Positions 35,507 to 44,201 are shown, numbered from the stretch's first letter. The stretch is 64,000 nucleotides of DNA from Rhodanobacter sp. DHG33 (GCF_014843005.1 NZ_JACYXM010000002.1:558001-622000), one strand, 5' to 3'. Program-made: numbers and translations. The notes: generated by a model from the letters alone, not told the origin.

Positions 35507-35725
35507 TTATTTCATGCGGTAGGTGATCCGCCCCTTGCTCAGGTCGTACGGGGTCATTTCGATCTTGACCTTGTCGCCCGTGAGGATGCGGATGTAATGC
35601 TTGCGCATGCGGCCGGAGATATGGGCGATGACAACGTGCCCGTTCTCCAGTTGCACACGGAACATGGTATTGGGCAGGGTTTCGAGAACCGTGCCTTCCA
35701 TTTCGATGACGTCGTCTTTGGCCAT
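35507..35725 (-). CDS. infA: Translation initiation factor IF-1
   Basis: A 72-residue OB-fold protein that binds the ribosomal A site during initiation. [19 protein letters not shown] through [20 protein letters not shown] and [11 protein letters not shown] is the standard IF-1 sequence. ATG 35725 gives exactly the E. coli length. It stands on the opposite strand from clpA, whereas in E. coli infA also lies just beyond clpA and before aat. A good promoter lies at 35770-35797. Confidence 0.98.
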   Translation of the reverse strand: MAKDDVIEMEGTVLETLPNTMFRVQLENGHVVIAHISGRMRKHYIRILTGDKVKIEMTPYDLSKGRITYRMK

Positions 35726-35769
35726 GTGGTCCGGGTCGCGAGCGGCCGTGATGGCCGCACAAGCCGGCA

Positions 35770-35797
35770 ATTATGCCATGGTCAGGCGTTTGGTCAA
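35770..35797 (-). promoter_or_regulatory. infA promoter
   Basis: Reading leftward: TTGACC (35797-35792), a 16-base spacer, CATAAT (35775-35770), about 45 bases before the infA start. Both hexamers are near consensus, which fits a highly expressed gene. Inferred from sequence only. Confidence 0.65.
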
Positions 35798-35822
35798 AAT
35801 ACCGTTGCGGGGATCCCCGCCC

Positions 35823-36098
35823 TCAGGCGAAGTATTCGTCCAGTTTCCGCCGGATTTCCTGCTCGACCATACCCTTGAGCGGGGACAGCAGCATGCCCAG
35901 TTCGGCGTGCACGCGGATCGTGTCGCCGCCAACCGCGATCCGGCCGTTCACGCCCGGGCGGGAGAAATGCAGGGTGTCGCCTTCCCAGCGACCGGCCATG
36001 TCGAATTTCTCGTGCATGCGTGCGGCCACCTTCTCGACCACGGCGCGGGCTTCCGGCAGCGGCAGGTGGTGGGGGCGTTGGATGTCGATGCTGGGCAT
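35823..36098 (-). CDS. Polyhydroxyalkanoic acid system family protein (PHA_gran_rgn)
   Basis: A 91-residue protein. MPSIDIQRPHHLPLPEARAV, a central GRWEGDTLHFSRPGVNGRI strand region, and the C-terminal LSPLKGMVEQEIRRKLDEYF fit the small family named after a gene found beside PHA synthesis genes in Pseudomonas-like bacteria. The hydrophobic/charged pattern suggests a membrane- or granule-facing domain like the START-like coat proteins. No phaC or phaZ is nearby, so a PHA link here rests only on the family name. ATG 36098 is set by homology. A 14-bp perfect palindrome, gcggggatccccgc (35807-35820), follows the stop. Confidence 0.72.
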   Translation of the reverse strand: MPSIDIQRPHHLPLPEARAVVEKVAARMHEKFDMAGRWEGDTLHFSRPGVNGRIAVGGDTIRVHAELGMLLSPLKGMVEQEIRRKLDEYFA

Positions 36099-36213
36099 GC
36101 GTGATTTCCGTGGGCGGCCCGGCATCATAAGCCGCCTGCGCAGGCATGGAAAACGTGAGCTGCTGCTCAGGAATCGCATGCTAGAGTGCCGTGGTCAATG
36201 GATTGGTACGGCG

Positions 36214-36981
36214 ATGCGCATCGAGTTTCTCCATTCCGCCCGCGAGGATTTCCCGTGGACGGCACCTCAATTGCGGATAGGCAGCGCGGCGGACAACGAC
36301 CTGGTGTTGTCGGCGGGGCAGGCTGCGCCGCGACATCTGCGCATCGAACAGGATCAGCGCGGCTGGGTGCTGGCGGTGCTGCCTTCGGCCACGCGCGTGT
36401 ACGTGAACGCGCGGCCGGTGCGCGAGCGTGCCTTGCTGCGCCCGGGAGACATGCTGAGCGTGGGCGATTGCCGCATGCTGCTGTGCGACGACGTACCGCC
36501 GCAACAGCGCGAAGCGATGGTCGCCCCGGTGCAGGCGCGCGATACGGCGGCGTTGCGTGCACTGGCCGGCGCCCTGTCGGGGCGCGTGCTTTCCGTCGGC
36601 GACGGGCTTGAACTCGGGGCCTACGGCCGCTACCCGCTGGAGCTGCCGCAAGGTGAAACCGCCAGCCTCAAGCTGCACTGGCTGGATGGGCGCCTGCTGC
36701 TCGAAGTGGTACAGGCTTCGGCGGCTTACCCGCTGCGCGTGAACGGCGCGGTGGTGCAGCGCCTGGAGCTGCAGCCCGGAGACCAGATCAGTCTGGGCCC
36801 ACACCGCTTCGTGCTCGACGCCCCTGGCATGGAAGCCGAACCCGTGGCTGCGCCGCCCGAAGCGCCTGCGCCGGCCTTGCCCGAAGACAGCGCCGGTCCG
36901 CGCGGCGAAGTGTGGTGGCTGCTCGTCACCGCCGCGGTGCTGGCACTGGGCATCGCGCTAATGCTGTGGCTGCGCTTCTGA
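36214..36981 (+). CDS. FHA-domain protein with C-terminal membrane anchor
   Basis: A 255-residue protein. Residues 8-90 form a recognisable FHA phosphothreonine-binding domain (LRIGSAADNDLVLS, APRHLRIEQDQRGW, VNARPV, LRPGDMLSVG). Residues 110-205 look like a second, more divergent FHA-like barrel (RVLSVGDGLELG, LRVNGAVVQRLELQPGDQISLG). After a Pro/Ala-rich linker comes one membrane helix, VWWLLVTAAVLALGIALMLWL, at the very C-terminus, so the protein is tail-anchored with FHA domains in the cytosol. No kinase or type VI secretion gene lies nearby. Partner unknown. Confidence 0.78.
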   Translation: MRIEFLHSAREDFPWTAPQLRIGSAADNDLVLSAGQAAPRHLRIEQDQRGWVLAVLPSATRVYVNARPVRERALLRPGDMLSVGDCRMLLCDDVPPQQREAMVAPVQARDTAALRALAGALSGRVLSVGDGLELGAYGRYPLELPQGETASLKLHWLDGRLLLEVVQASAAYPLRVNGAVVQRLELQPGDQISLGPHRFVLDAPGMEAEPVAAPPEAPAPALPEDSAGPRGEVWWLLVTAAVLALGIALMLWLRF

Positions 36982-37024
36982 ATTCTTGCAGCCAGCACCG
37001 GCCACACCGCTTCATAGAATCCCA

Positions 37025-37055
37025 TTGACGCTTCCATGCTGCGCCGCGCCATAAT
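37025..37055 (+). promoter_or_regulatory. Possible promoter of serC-pheA-aroA
   Basis: TTGACG (37025-37030) and CATAAT (37050-37055) precede the serC start. The 19-base spacer is longer than ideal, so this is a modest candidate. Confidence 0.35.
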
Positions 37056-37084
37056 GCGGTGGACACAGCTACGTGGAGCAATCG

Positions 37085-38170
37085 GTGAGCCAGGTGTGGA
37101 ACTTCAGCGCGGGTCCGGCGGCGCTGCCGCGCGAGGTGCTCGAGCGCGCGCAACGCGAACTGCTGGACTGGAACGGCAGCGGCATGTCGGTGATGGAGCA
37201 GTCGCACCGCGGCAAGCGCTTCATCGCGATGGCGGCACAGGCGGAAGCCGATCTGCGCGAACTGGCCGCGATCCCGGACGACTACGCCGTGCTGTTCCTG
37301 CAGGGCGGCGCCACCCAGCACTTCGCGCAGATCCCGATGAACCTGGCGGCCGAGGGCGCCGGCGCCGACTACATCGTCAACGGCCACTGGGGCGAGAAGG
37401 CCGCGAACGAAGCCGCGCCCTACGTGCGCGTGAACGTGGCCGCCAGCAGCAAGGGCGACGGCTACCGCCACCTGCCGCCACGCGCGGAATGGCGGCTGGA
37501 TCCCCGCGCCGCCTATGTGCACTACACGCCGAACGAAACCATCCACGGCGTGCAGTTCCATGACGTTCCCGATACCGGCGACGTGCCGCTGGTGGCGGAC
37601 ATGTCGTCCGACATCCTCTCCGCGCCGCTGGACGTGCGCCGCTTCGGCCTGATCTACGCCGGCGCGCAGAAGAACATCGGTCCTTCCGGCCTGGTGCTGA
37701 TGATCGTGCGCCGCGACCTGCTGGCGCGCGCGACGCTGCCGATGGCGAAGATCTTCCGCTATGCCGAGCATGCGGCGAACGATTCCATGCTCAACACACC
37801 GAACACCTGGGGCTGGTATCTCGCCGGGCTCACCTTCGAGTGGCTGAAGAAGCGGGGCGGCCTTGCCGCGATGGGCGAGCGCAACAGCGGCAAGGCCGAA
37901 CGCCTGTATGCCGCCATCGACGGCTCCGGCGGCTACTACCGCAACGCCATCGATCCGGCCGCGCGCTCGCGCATGAACGTGCCGTTCACCCTGCACGACG
38001 GCGCGCTCGATGCCGTGTTCCTTGCCGAATCCGAGGCGGCCGGCCTGTTCGCGCTGAAAGGGCACAAGGCGTTGGGCGGCATGCGCGCCTCGCTCTACAA
38101 CGCGGTGCCGCCGGAGGCGGTGGACGCGCTGGTCGCGTTCATGCGCGACTTCGCTGCGCGACACGGTTGA
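37085..38170 (+). CDS. serC: Phosphoserine aminotransferase
   Basis: PLP enzyme of serine synthesis (3-phosphohydroxypyruvate to phosphoserine) and of pyridoxal phosphate synthesis. From GTG 37085 it is 361 residues (E. coli 362), beginning SQVWNFSAGPAALP. GGAG stands 7 bases before that GTG, which is preferred to the GTG at 37073. The PLP-binding lysine is in YAGAQKNIGPSGL (near residue 196); GATQHFAQIPMNL and HYTPNETIHGVQF are conserved. It leads the serC-pheA-aroA cluster, an arrangement typical of Xanthomonadales and pseudomonads. Confidence 0.96.
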   Translation: MSQVWNFSAGPAALPREVLERAQRELLDWNGSGMSVMEQSHRGKRFIAMAAQAEADLRELAAIPDDYAVLFLQGGATQHFAQIPMNLAAEGAGADYIVNGHWGEKAANEAAPYVRVNVAASSKGDGYRHLPPRAEWRLDPRAAYVHYTPNETIHGVQFHDVPDTGDVPLVADMSSDILSAPLDVRRFGLIYAGAQKNIGPSGLVLMIVRRDLLARATLPMAKIFRYAEHAANDSMLNTPNTWGWYLAGLTFEWLKKRGGLAAMGERNSGKAERLYAAIDGSGGYYRNAIDPAARSRMNVPFTLHDGALDAVFLAESEAAGLFALKGHKALGGMRASLYNAVPPEAVDALVAFMRDFAARHG

Positions 38171-38200
38171 GCCTTTCAGGCATCATGCATTTGGCCTTCT

Positions 38201-38231
38201 ATCCATCCAGACATCCGTCCAGATATCCATC
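38201..38231 (+). repeat. 12-bp tandem repeat directly before pheA
   Basis: Units atccatccagac (38201-38212) and atccgtccagat (38213-38224), then atccatc (38225-38231), run straight into the ATG of pheA. The stretch occupies the place of the ribosome binding site, and no Shine-Dalgarno sequence is visible. Confidence 0.75.
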
Positions 38232-39320
38232 ATGACCGAAAGCAAAACCTCGCTGGCCAATGTGCGCGAGCGCATCGACAGCATCGACCGGCAGATCCAG
38301 GAGCTGATCTCCGAGCGCGCCAACTGGGCGCAGGAAGTGGCGCGGGTGAAGGGCGAAGGCCTTTCCGCCATCGACTATTACCGCCCCGAGCGCGAGGCGC
38401 ACGTGCTGCGCATGGTGGTGGACCGCAACAAGGGTCCGCTGTCGGACACAGAGATGGTGCGGCTGTTCCGCGAGATCATGTCCTCCTGCCTTGCGCAGGA
38501 AGATCCCCTGAAGATCGGCTACCTCGGCCCCGAGGGCACCTTCAGCGAGCAGGCCGTGCGCAAGCACTTCGGCCATGCCGCCTACGGTTTGCCGCTGGGC
38601 AGCATCGAGGAGGTGTTCCAGGAGGTCGCCGCCGGGCATGCCGACTTCGGCGTGGTGCCGGTGGAGAACTCGGGCCAGGGCATGATCCAGGTGACGCTGG
38701 ACATGTTCCTCACGTCCGATGCGCGCATCTGCGGCGAAGTGGAGCTGCGCGTGCACCAGTGCCTGCATTCGATGGCGGGCAGCCTGGAATCCATCAAGCG
38801 CGTCTACGCGCATGCGCAATCGCTGCAGCAGTGCAAGGCGTGGCTGCGCATGAACCTGCCGCACGTGACCTGCGAGGCGGTGAGCAGCAACGCCGAGGCC
38901 GCACGCCTGGCGCGCCATACCGACGACGCGGGCGCCATCGCCGGCGAGACGGCGGGCAAGGTGTACGGCCTGAAGACGCTGGCCACCGGCATCGAGGACC
39001 GCGCCGACAACACCACGCGCTTCCTCGTCATCGGCCGCTCGCTGTTCCCGCCGTCGGGCAACGACCGCACCTCGCTGCTGATCACGGTAAACGACCAGCC
39101 GGGCGCGCTGTACCACGTGCTCAGCCCGTTTGCGCAGCACGGCGTGAGCCTCAACCGCATCGAGTCGCGCCCCGCGCACAGCGGCAAGTGGCAGTACGCG
39201 TTCTTCATCGACGTCTCCGGCCACATCCAGGACGAAGCCTTGCAGGCGGCAGTGAAGGAGATCGAGCAGTCGGTCGCGCAGTTGCGCGTGCTCGGCTCCT
39301 ACCCGGTGGCCTTGCCATGA
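38232..39320 (+). CDS. pheA: Bifunctional chorismate mutase/prephenate dehydratase (P-protein)
   Basis: Makes phenylpyruvate from chorismate. Residues 1-90 are an AroQ chorismate mutase helix bundle (VRERIDSIDRQIQELISERA), 95-275 the prephenate dehydratase domain (GYLGPEGTFSEQAVRKHFG, NTTRFLVIG), and 285-360 the ACT domain. The ACT domain keeps PGALYHVL and NRIESRP, which bind phenylalanine, so feedback inhibition is expected. One dehydratase motif reads VPVENSGQGMIQ where the usual form is ENSTEG. At 362 residues it is normal length. Stop and aroA start overlap (ATGA). The leader carries a 12-bp tandem repeat and no clear ribosome binding site. Confidence 0.95.
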   Translation: MTESKTSLANVRERIDSIDRQIQELISERANWAQEVARVKGEGLSAIDYYRPEREAHVLRMVVDRNKGPLSDTEMVRLFREIMSSCLAQEDPLKIGYLGPEGTFSEQAVRKHFGHAAYGLPLGSIEEVFQEVAAGHADFGVVPVENSGQGMIQVTLDMFLTSDARICGEVELRVHQCLHSMAGSLESIKRVYAHAQSLQQCKAWLRMNLPHVTCEAVSSNAEAARLARHTDDAGAIAGETAGKVYGLKTLATGIEDRADNTTRFLVIGRSLFPPSGNDRTSLLITVNDQPGALYHVLSPFAQHGVSLNRIESRPAHSGKWQYAFFIDVSGHIQDEALQAAVKEIEQSVAQLRVLGSYPVALP

Positions 39321-40627
39321 GCGGAAAGCTGGATTGGAGCAGCCGCCCGGCGGGGCCGCTGCGCGGCGACGTGAGCGTGCCAGGCGACAAATCGGTTTCG
39401 CACCGCGCGCTGATGTTCGGCGCGCTGGCCGAAGGCACGTCGTGCATCCGCGGTTTCCTCGAAGGCGAGGACACCCGCGCCACGGCCGCCGTGCTGCAGC
39501 AACTCGGCGTACGCATCGAGACGCCGGCCGAAGGCGAGCGCGTGGTGCACGGCGTTGGCTTACACGGCCTGCGCACCAGCGCGAACCCACTGGATTGCGG
39601 CAACGCCGGCACCGGCATGCGCCTGCTCGCGGGCCTGCTCGCAGGGCAGGCGTTCGACAGCACCCTGATCGGCGACGCTTCGCTGTCGAAGCGGCCGATG
39701 CGGCGCGTGACCAACCCGCTGGCCGAGATGGGCGCACGCATCGACACACAGGACGGCCTGCCGCCGCTGCAGGTGCGTGGCGGCCAGCCTCTGCATGGCA
39801 TCCGCTACGAATTGCCGGTGGCCAGCGCGCAGGTGAAGTCGGCGCTGCTGCTGGCCGGCCTGTATGCCGAAGGCGAAACCGAAGTCATCGAGCCGCATCC
39901 CACGCGCGACTACACCGAGCGCATGCTGGCCGCGTTCGGCTGGCCGATCGCGTTCGAACCCGGCCGCGCGAAGCTGTCCGGCGGCCACGCGCTACGTGCC
40001 ACCGACGTGGACGTGCCGGCGGATTTCTCTTCCGCCGCGTTCTTCCTGGTTGCGGGGAGCATCGTGCCCGGGTCCGAACTGCGGCTACCGGCGGTGGGAC
40101 TCAATCCGCGCCGCACTGGCCTGCTTGAAGCGCTGCGCCTGATGGGCGCGGACATCCGCATCGAGAACCCGCGCGAAAGCGGCGGCGAGCCGGTGGGCGA
40201 CCTGGTGGTGCGCCACACGCCGCTGCACGGCGTCGAACTGCCCGAGGCGCTGGTGCCTGACATGATCGACGAATTCCCGGCGCTGTTCGTCGCGGCGGCG
40301 GTGGCCAAAGGCCGTACCGTCATCCGTGGGGCCGCCGAATTGCGCGTCAAGGAATCCGACCGCCTCGCCGCGATGGCGACGGGCCTGCGTGTCCTGGGTA
40401 TCACGGTGGACGAAACGCCGGACGGCGCGACCATCCACGGCGGCACGCTCGCCGGCGGCACGGTGGAAAGCCTCACCGACCATCGCATTGCGATGAGTTT
40501 CGCCGTGGCCGGATTGGTGGCGCAGGCGCCGGTGCGCATCGACGATTGCCGCCACGTGGCCACTTCGTTCCCAGGGTTCATGGCATTGGCGAACGGCTGC
40601 GGCTTTGCGCTGGAAGTCGCGGACTGA
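39317..40627 (+). CDS. aroA: 3-phosphoshikimate 1-carboxyvinyltransferase (EPSP synthase)
   Basis: Sixth step of the shikimate pathway: shikimate-3-phosphate plus PEP to EPSP. The protein is 436 residues with PGDKSVSHRALMFGAL near the start (catalytic Lys and Ser), GNAGTGMRLLAGLL as the PEP loop, DASLSKRPMRR, and RVKESDRLAAMATGL near the C-terminus. The GNAGTGMRL loop has the alanine that is common in class II, partly glyphosate-tolerant EPSP synthases; tolerance is not claimed. ATG 39317 overlaps the pheA stop, so translation is coupled. Confidence 0.96.
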   Translation: MSGKLDWSSRPAGPLRGDVSVPGDKSVSHRALMFGALAEGTSCIRGFLEGEDTRATAAVLQQLGVRIETPAEGERVVHGVGLHGLRTSANPLDCGNAGTGMRLLAGLLAGQAFDSTLIGDASLSKRPMRRVTNPLAEMGARIDTQDGLPPLQVRGGQPLHGIRYELPVASAQVKSALLLAGLYAEGETEVIEPHPTRDYTERMLAAFGWPIAFEPGRAKLSGGHALRATDVDVPADFSSAAFFLVAGSIVPGSELRLPAVGLNPRRTGLLEALRLMGADIRIENPRESGGEPVGDLVVRHTPLHGVELPEALVPDMIDEFPALFVAAAVAKGRTVIRGAAELRVKESDRLAAMATGLRVLGITVDETPDGATIHGGTLAGGTVESLTDHRIAMSFAVAGLVAQAPVRIDDCRHVATSFPGFMALANGCGFALEVAD

Positions 40628-40661
40628 CAGCGGGGCAATGGGTTTGGGGTGCCCGCTGCGG

Positions 40662-40807
40662 CCGAACCCTCACCCGCCTGCCGGCACCCTCTCCCGGTGG
40701 GAGAGGGATTTCACCATGCGATGCTTGGTGTCTCCCCCGATGTAGTAGAGGCGGCTTCATCATGCGAAGTTTGCCCCTCTCCCTACGGGAAAGGGGTGAG
40801 GGTTCGG
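40662..40807. repeat. REP-like doublet of two hairpins within a 14-bp inverted repeat
   Basis: Outer arms ccgaaccctcaccc (40662-40675) and its exact complement (40794-40807) enclose two hairpins: ccctctccc/gggagaggg with a 3-base loop (40687-40707), and cccctctccc/gggaaagggg with one mismatch (40774-40796). The inner spacer has two related 18-base stretches, ttcaccatgcgatgcttg and ttcatcatgcgaagtttg. The arrangement is that of a BIME or small MITE in the 257-bp gap between aroA and kdsB. Confidence 0.75.
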
Positions 40808-40884
40808 TCTTGCGCCGCCCTCGCATCTGCGGCCGCCAACGGCACTTCGGTTAAAGTCGCGGCCAACCTGATCGCGAGTCCGCC

Positions 40885-41658
40885 ATGTCCGTCGTCCCGC
40901 CCTTCATCGTCGCCATTCCCGCCCGTTACGGCTCCACCCGCCTGCCGGCCAAGCCGTTGCGCGAGATCGCCGGCGTGCCGATGGTGGTGCGCGTGGCGCA
41001 ACGGGCCTTGCAGGCAGGGGCCGCGGACGTGGTGGTGGCGACGGACGATGCGCGCATCGTCGACGCGCTGGCCGGGCAGGGCGTGAAGGTGTGCATGACA
41101 CGCGCCGACCATGCCTCCGGCAGCGATCGTCTGGCCGAATGCGCCGTGCTGTGCGGCTGGGCCGACGACGCCATCGTGGTGAACCTGCAGGGCGACGAGC
41201 CGTTCGCGCCGGCCGCGGGCATCCGCGAAGTCGCGCGCGCACTGGCCGAGGATGATGCGCCCATGGCCACGCTGGCGACGCTGCTCACCGATGCCCACGA
41301 ACTGTTCGACCCCAACGTGGTGAAGCTGGTGCATGGCGCGAACGGTCGCGCGCTGTACTTCAGCCGCGCGCCGCTGCCGTGGGCACGCGATGCCTTCGCT
41401 GCGAGCCGCGAAGCGGTGCCGCCGGGCGTGCCGTTCCTTCGCCATATCGGCATCTATGCCTACCGCGCCGGTTTCCTCGCGCAATACGCACGCCTGGCGC
41501 GCACGCCGCTGGAGCAGGCCGAGTCGCTGGAGCAGTTGCGCGTGCTGGAGCACGGTCACGCCATCGCGGTGCGGCTCACGCCCGAACCGTTCCCGCCCGG
41601 CATCGACACCGAGGCCGACCTTGCGCGCGCCGAGCAATGGCTGAAGACGCAAGGGTGA
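40885..41658 (+). CDS. kdsB: 3-deoxy-manno-octulosonate cytidylyltransferase (CMP-KDO synthetase)
   Basis: Activates KDO as CMP-KDO for lipopolysaccharide inner core. The 257-residue protein starts [21 protein letters not shown], the nucleotide-binding motif, with [11 protein letters not shown] after it; [11 protein letters not shown] holds the metal-binding Asp, and [12 protein letters not shown] and [13 protein letters not shown] are conserved. It directly precedes and overlaps (GTGA) a tyrosine phosphatase gene, an order found in Xanthomonadales. Confidence 0.95.
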   Translation: MSVVPPFIVAIPARYGSTRLPAKPLREIAGVPMVVRVAQRALQAGAADVVVATDDARIVDALAGQGVKVCMTRADHASGSDRLAECAVLCGWADDAIVVNLQGDEPFAPAAGIREVARALAEDDAPMATLATLLTDAHELFDPNVVKLVHGANGRALYFSRAPLPWARDAFAASREAVPPGVPFLRHIGIYAYRAGFLAQYARLARTPLEQAESLEQLRVLEHGHAIAVRLTPEPFPPGIDTEADLARAEQWLKTQG

Positions 41659-42131
41659 GCGTGCGGCGCGTACTGCTCGTCTGCCTCGGCAACATCTGCC
41701 GCTCGCCCTTGGCGGAAGCCGTGGCGCGCAAGCGTCTGGCCGAGGCAGGACTGGACGTGGCTGTAGCCTCCTGCGGCACCGGCGGCTGGCATGCGAGCGA
41801 GGGCGCGGATACGCGCATGATCGCGGCGGCCCGCGCCGCTGGCTACGACTTGTCGATACATCGCGCGCGCCAGTTGCGCGAGCGCGATTTTGCGGACTAC
41901 GACTTGCTGCTGGCGATGGATAGCGACAACCTGCGCGGGCTGCGCAAGCTTGCCGCCACGCAGGAAGAAGCGGAGCGGGCCGCATTGTTCCTGGAATGGA
42001 CGGGCGCGGCGCCGCCGGTGGAATTTCCCGACCCGTGGTATGGCGACGCGGCCGGTTTCTCGGCGGCGGTGAAACTGGCCGAACGTGGCGTTGCCGGTCT
42101 GGTCGAGCGTCTGCGCGACACCAATCGCTGA
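41655..42131 (+). CDS. Low-molecular-weight protein tyrosine phosphatase
   Basis: A 158-residue cytosolic phosphatase. The P-loop [10 protein letters not shown] (CX5R) is at about residues 9-18 and the general-acid Asp is in FPDPWYGD near residue 125. GTG 41655 overlaps the kdsB stop; GTG 41661 would also work. Relatives such as Wzb and Etp act on tyrosine kinases of capsule export, but there is no kinase nearby. Coupling to kdsB suggests envelope polysaccharide control, which is inference. Confidence 0.9.
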   Translation: MSVRRVLLVCLGNICRSPLAEAVARKRLAEAGLDVAVASCGTGGWHASEGADTRMIAAARAAGYDLSIHRARQLRERDFADYDLLLAMDSDNLRGLRKLAATQEEAERAALFLEWTGAAPPVEFPDPWYGDAAGFSAAVKLAERGVAGLVERLRDTNR

Positions 42132-42139
42132 AGCGCTGC

Positions 42140-42298
42140 TCAGCGCCGCTGCCGCAGCTTCGCGACGAAGATGCCGAACAGGATCAGGCCGAGCAGCAGA
42201 CCGACGCCCGCACCCCACAGCGCGCCCTGGTCGCCCCACAGCCAGTTGCCGATCAGCACGCCGAGCACGAACAGGATGGGAATCGGCAGGCAACCCAT
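42140..42298 (-). CDS. Small hydrophobic membrane protein
   Basis: A 52-residue protein between two rightward genes but on the opposite strand. It reads MGCLPIPILFVLGVLIGNWL, a loop, then a second Gly-rich helix ending KLRQRR. Two close membrane segments with a positive C-terminal end suggest a hairpin with cytoplasmic termini. ATG 42298 has GAGGG at good distance; an upstream ATG at 42334 would add 12 residues. The MGCLPIPILF start recalls small conserved proteins of Xanthomonadales. Function unknown. Confidence 0.5.
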   Translation of the reverse strand: MGCLPIPILFVLGVLIGNWLWGDQGALWGAGVGLLLGLILFGIFVAKLRQRR

Positions 42299-42374
42299 GG
42301 ACGCCCTCGCCAGGCAATCGACCAGAGTCTCCATGATACCGGCCGTGGGTAGCCGAACCGGCTAGAATCCGCAC

Positions 42375-44201
42375 ATGCAGCCCACATCGCCGCAGGCCTT
42401 CGACGGCAAGGCCTTCGTCCGCACCTTGACCACCTCGCCCGGCGTCTACCGCTACTTCGACGCGGATGGCGAGCTGCTGTATGTGGGCAAGGCCAGCAAC
42501 CTGAAGAAGCGCGTAGGCAGCTATTTCCTCAAGCCGCGCCTGGAGCCGCGCATCGCTGCGATGATCTCGCAGATCGCGCGCTGCGAAACCACCGTCACGC
42601 GCACGGAAGGCGAGGCGCTGCTGCTGGAATCGCAGCTGATCAAGTCGCTGAAGCCGCGCTACAACATCATGTTGCGCGACGACAAGAGCTATCCCTACAT
42701 CTACCTTTCCGGTGGCGAGGATTATCCGCGGCTGGCCTTCCACCGCGGCGCGAAGAATTTGCCGGGGCGCTACTTCGGCCCGTATCCCAGCACCTTCGCG
42801 GTGCGCGAGAGCCTGGGGCTGATGCAGAAGCTGTTCAAGGTGCGCCAGTGCGAGGACAGCTACTTCCGCAACCGCTCGCGCCCTTGCCTGCAGTACCAGA
42901 TCGGCCGTTGCACTGCGCCGTGCGTGGGGCTGGTCTCGAAAGAGGACTATGCCGGCGATGTACGCCATGCCGAGATGTTCCTCGGGGGCCGCAGCAGCGC
43001 CGTGATCGACGAGCTCGCGGTGGCGATGGAACAGTCCAGCGCGAAATTGGACTTCGAACGGGCTGCCGGGTTGCGCGACCAGGTGGCGGCGCTGCGACAG
43101 CTGCAGGCGCAGCATCATGTGCAGGGCGCCAGCGCCGACATGGATGTGATCGCCTGCCGCATCGAGTCGGGCCTGGCCTGCGTAAGCGTGCTGTTCTTCC
43201 GCGACGGCATCAGCCTGGGCACGCGCGACTTCTTTCCGCGCCTGCCGCTGGATGCCGAACCGGCCGACGTGCTGGCGCAATTCGTGGCGCAGTACTACCT
43301 GGACCGTCCTGTGCCGCGCGAATTGATCCTGGGCGATGAGCTCGCCGAACAGGCCTTGCTCGCCGAAGTGCTGACGGAACAGAGCGGGCATGCGGTGGAG
43401 CTGAAGAGCAGCGTGCGCGGCGAACGCGCGCGCTTCCTGCAGATGGCCGAGCGCAACGCGCAGGCCTCGCTCACCCAGCGTCTCGCCAGCCGTCAAACAT
43501 TGGGCGCGCGCTTCGAGGACCTGCAGAAGCTGCTGGAGCTGCCCGAGCCGCCGCTGCGCCTCGAGTGCTTCGACATCAGCCATACGCGCGGCGAACTCAC
43601 CGTGGCGTCCTGTGTGGTGTTCGGGCCGGAAGGGCCGGAGAAGTCGCACTACCGCCGCTTCAACATCGCAGGCATTACGCCCGGCGACGACTACGCCGCC
43701 ATGCACCAGGCGCTGACCCGGCGCTTCCGCAAGGTGGCCGAAGGCGAGGGCGTCAGGCCCGATGTGCTGCTGATCGACGGCGGTGGTGGCCAGGTGGCGC
43801 AGGCGCTGGACGTGCTGAAGGAACTCGGCGTCATCGGCATCCACGTGGTCGGCGTGGCCAAGGGCCCGGCGCGCCGCGCGGGCGAGGAGACCCTGATCCT
43901 GGTCGATCAAGGGCGCGAGATCCATCCTGGCCCGACTTCACCGGCACTCCATCTCGTGGCGGCGGTACGCGACGAATCGCACCGCTTCGCGATCAGCGGT
44001 CACCGCAAGCGTCGCGAGAAGGCACGCGAGCGCAGCGTGCTGGAAGACGTGCCCGGCGTGGGGGCGCGACGTCGTACCGCATTGCTCAAGACCTTCGGCG
44101 GCCTGGCCGGCGTGGAAGCCGCCGGTGTGGAGGAATTGATGCGCGTGAAAGGCATCGACCGCGGCCTGGCCGAACGCATCTACGACGCGCTGCATGGCTG
44201 A
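42375..44201 (+). CDS. uvrC: Excinuclease ABC subunit C
   Basis: Makes both incisions in nucleotide excision repair with UvrA and UvrB. The 608-residue protein has the GIY-YIG nuclease (GVYRYFDADGELLYVGKASN, residues 21-40), a Cys-rich RPCLQYQIGRCTAPC segment, the UvrB-binding UVR motif (LDFERAAGLRDQVAALRQL), the RNase H-like nuclease (LECFDISHTRGE, DVLLIDGGGGQ) and a C-terminal helix-hairpin-helix pair (LEDVPGVGARRRTALLKTFGG). Followed by pgsA, as in E. coli. Confidence 0.97.
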   Translation: MQPTSPQAFDGKAFVRTLTTSPGVYRYFDADGELLYVGKASNLKKRVGSYFLKPRLEPRIAAMISQIARCETTVTRTEGEALLLESQLIKSLKPRYNIMLRDDKSYPYIYLSGGEDYPRLAFHRGAKNLPGRYFGPYPSTFAVRESLGLMQKLFKVRQCEDSYFRNRSRPCLQYQIGRCTAPCVGLVSKEDYAGDVRHAEMFLGGRSSAVIDELAVAMEQSSAKLDFERAAGLRDQVAALRQLQAQHHVQGASADMDVIACRIESGLACVSVLFFRDGISLGTRDFFPRLPLDAEPADVLAQFVAQYYLDRPVPRELILGDELAEQALLAEVLTEQSGHAVELKSSVRGERARFLQMAERNAQASLTQRLASRQTLGARFEDLQKLLELPEPPLRLECFDISHTRGELTVASCVVFGPEGPEKSHYRRFNIAGITPGDDYAAMHQALTRRFRKVAEGEGVRPDVLLIDGGGGQVAQALDVLKELGVIGIHVVGVAKGPARRAGEETLILVDQGREIHPGPTSPALHLVAAVRDESHRFAISGHRKRREKARERSVLEDVPGVGARRRTALLKTFGGLAGVEAAGVEELMRVKGIDRGLAERIYDALHG

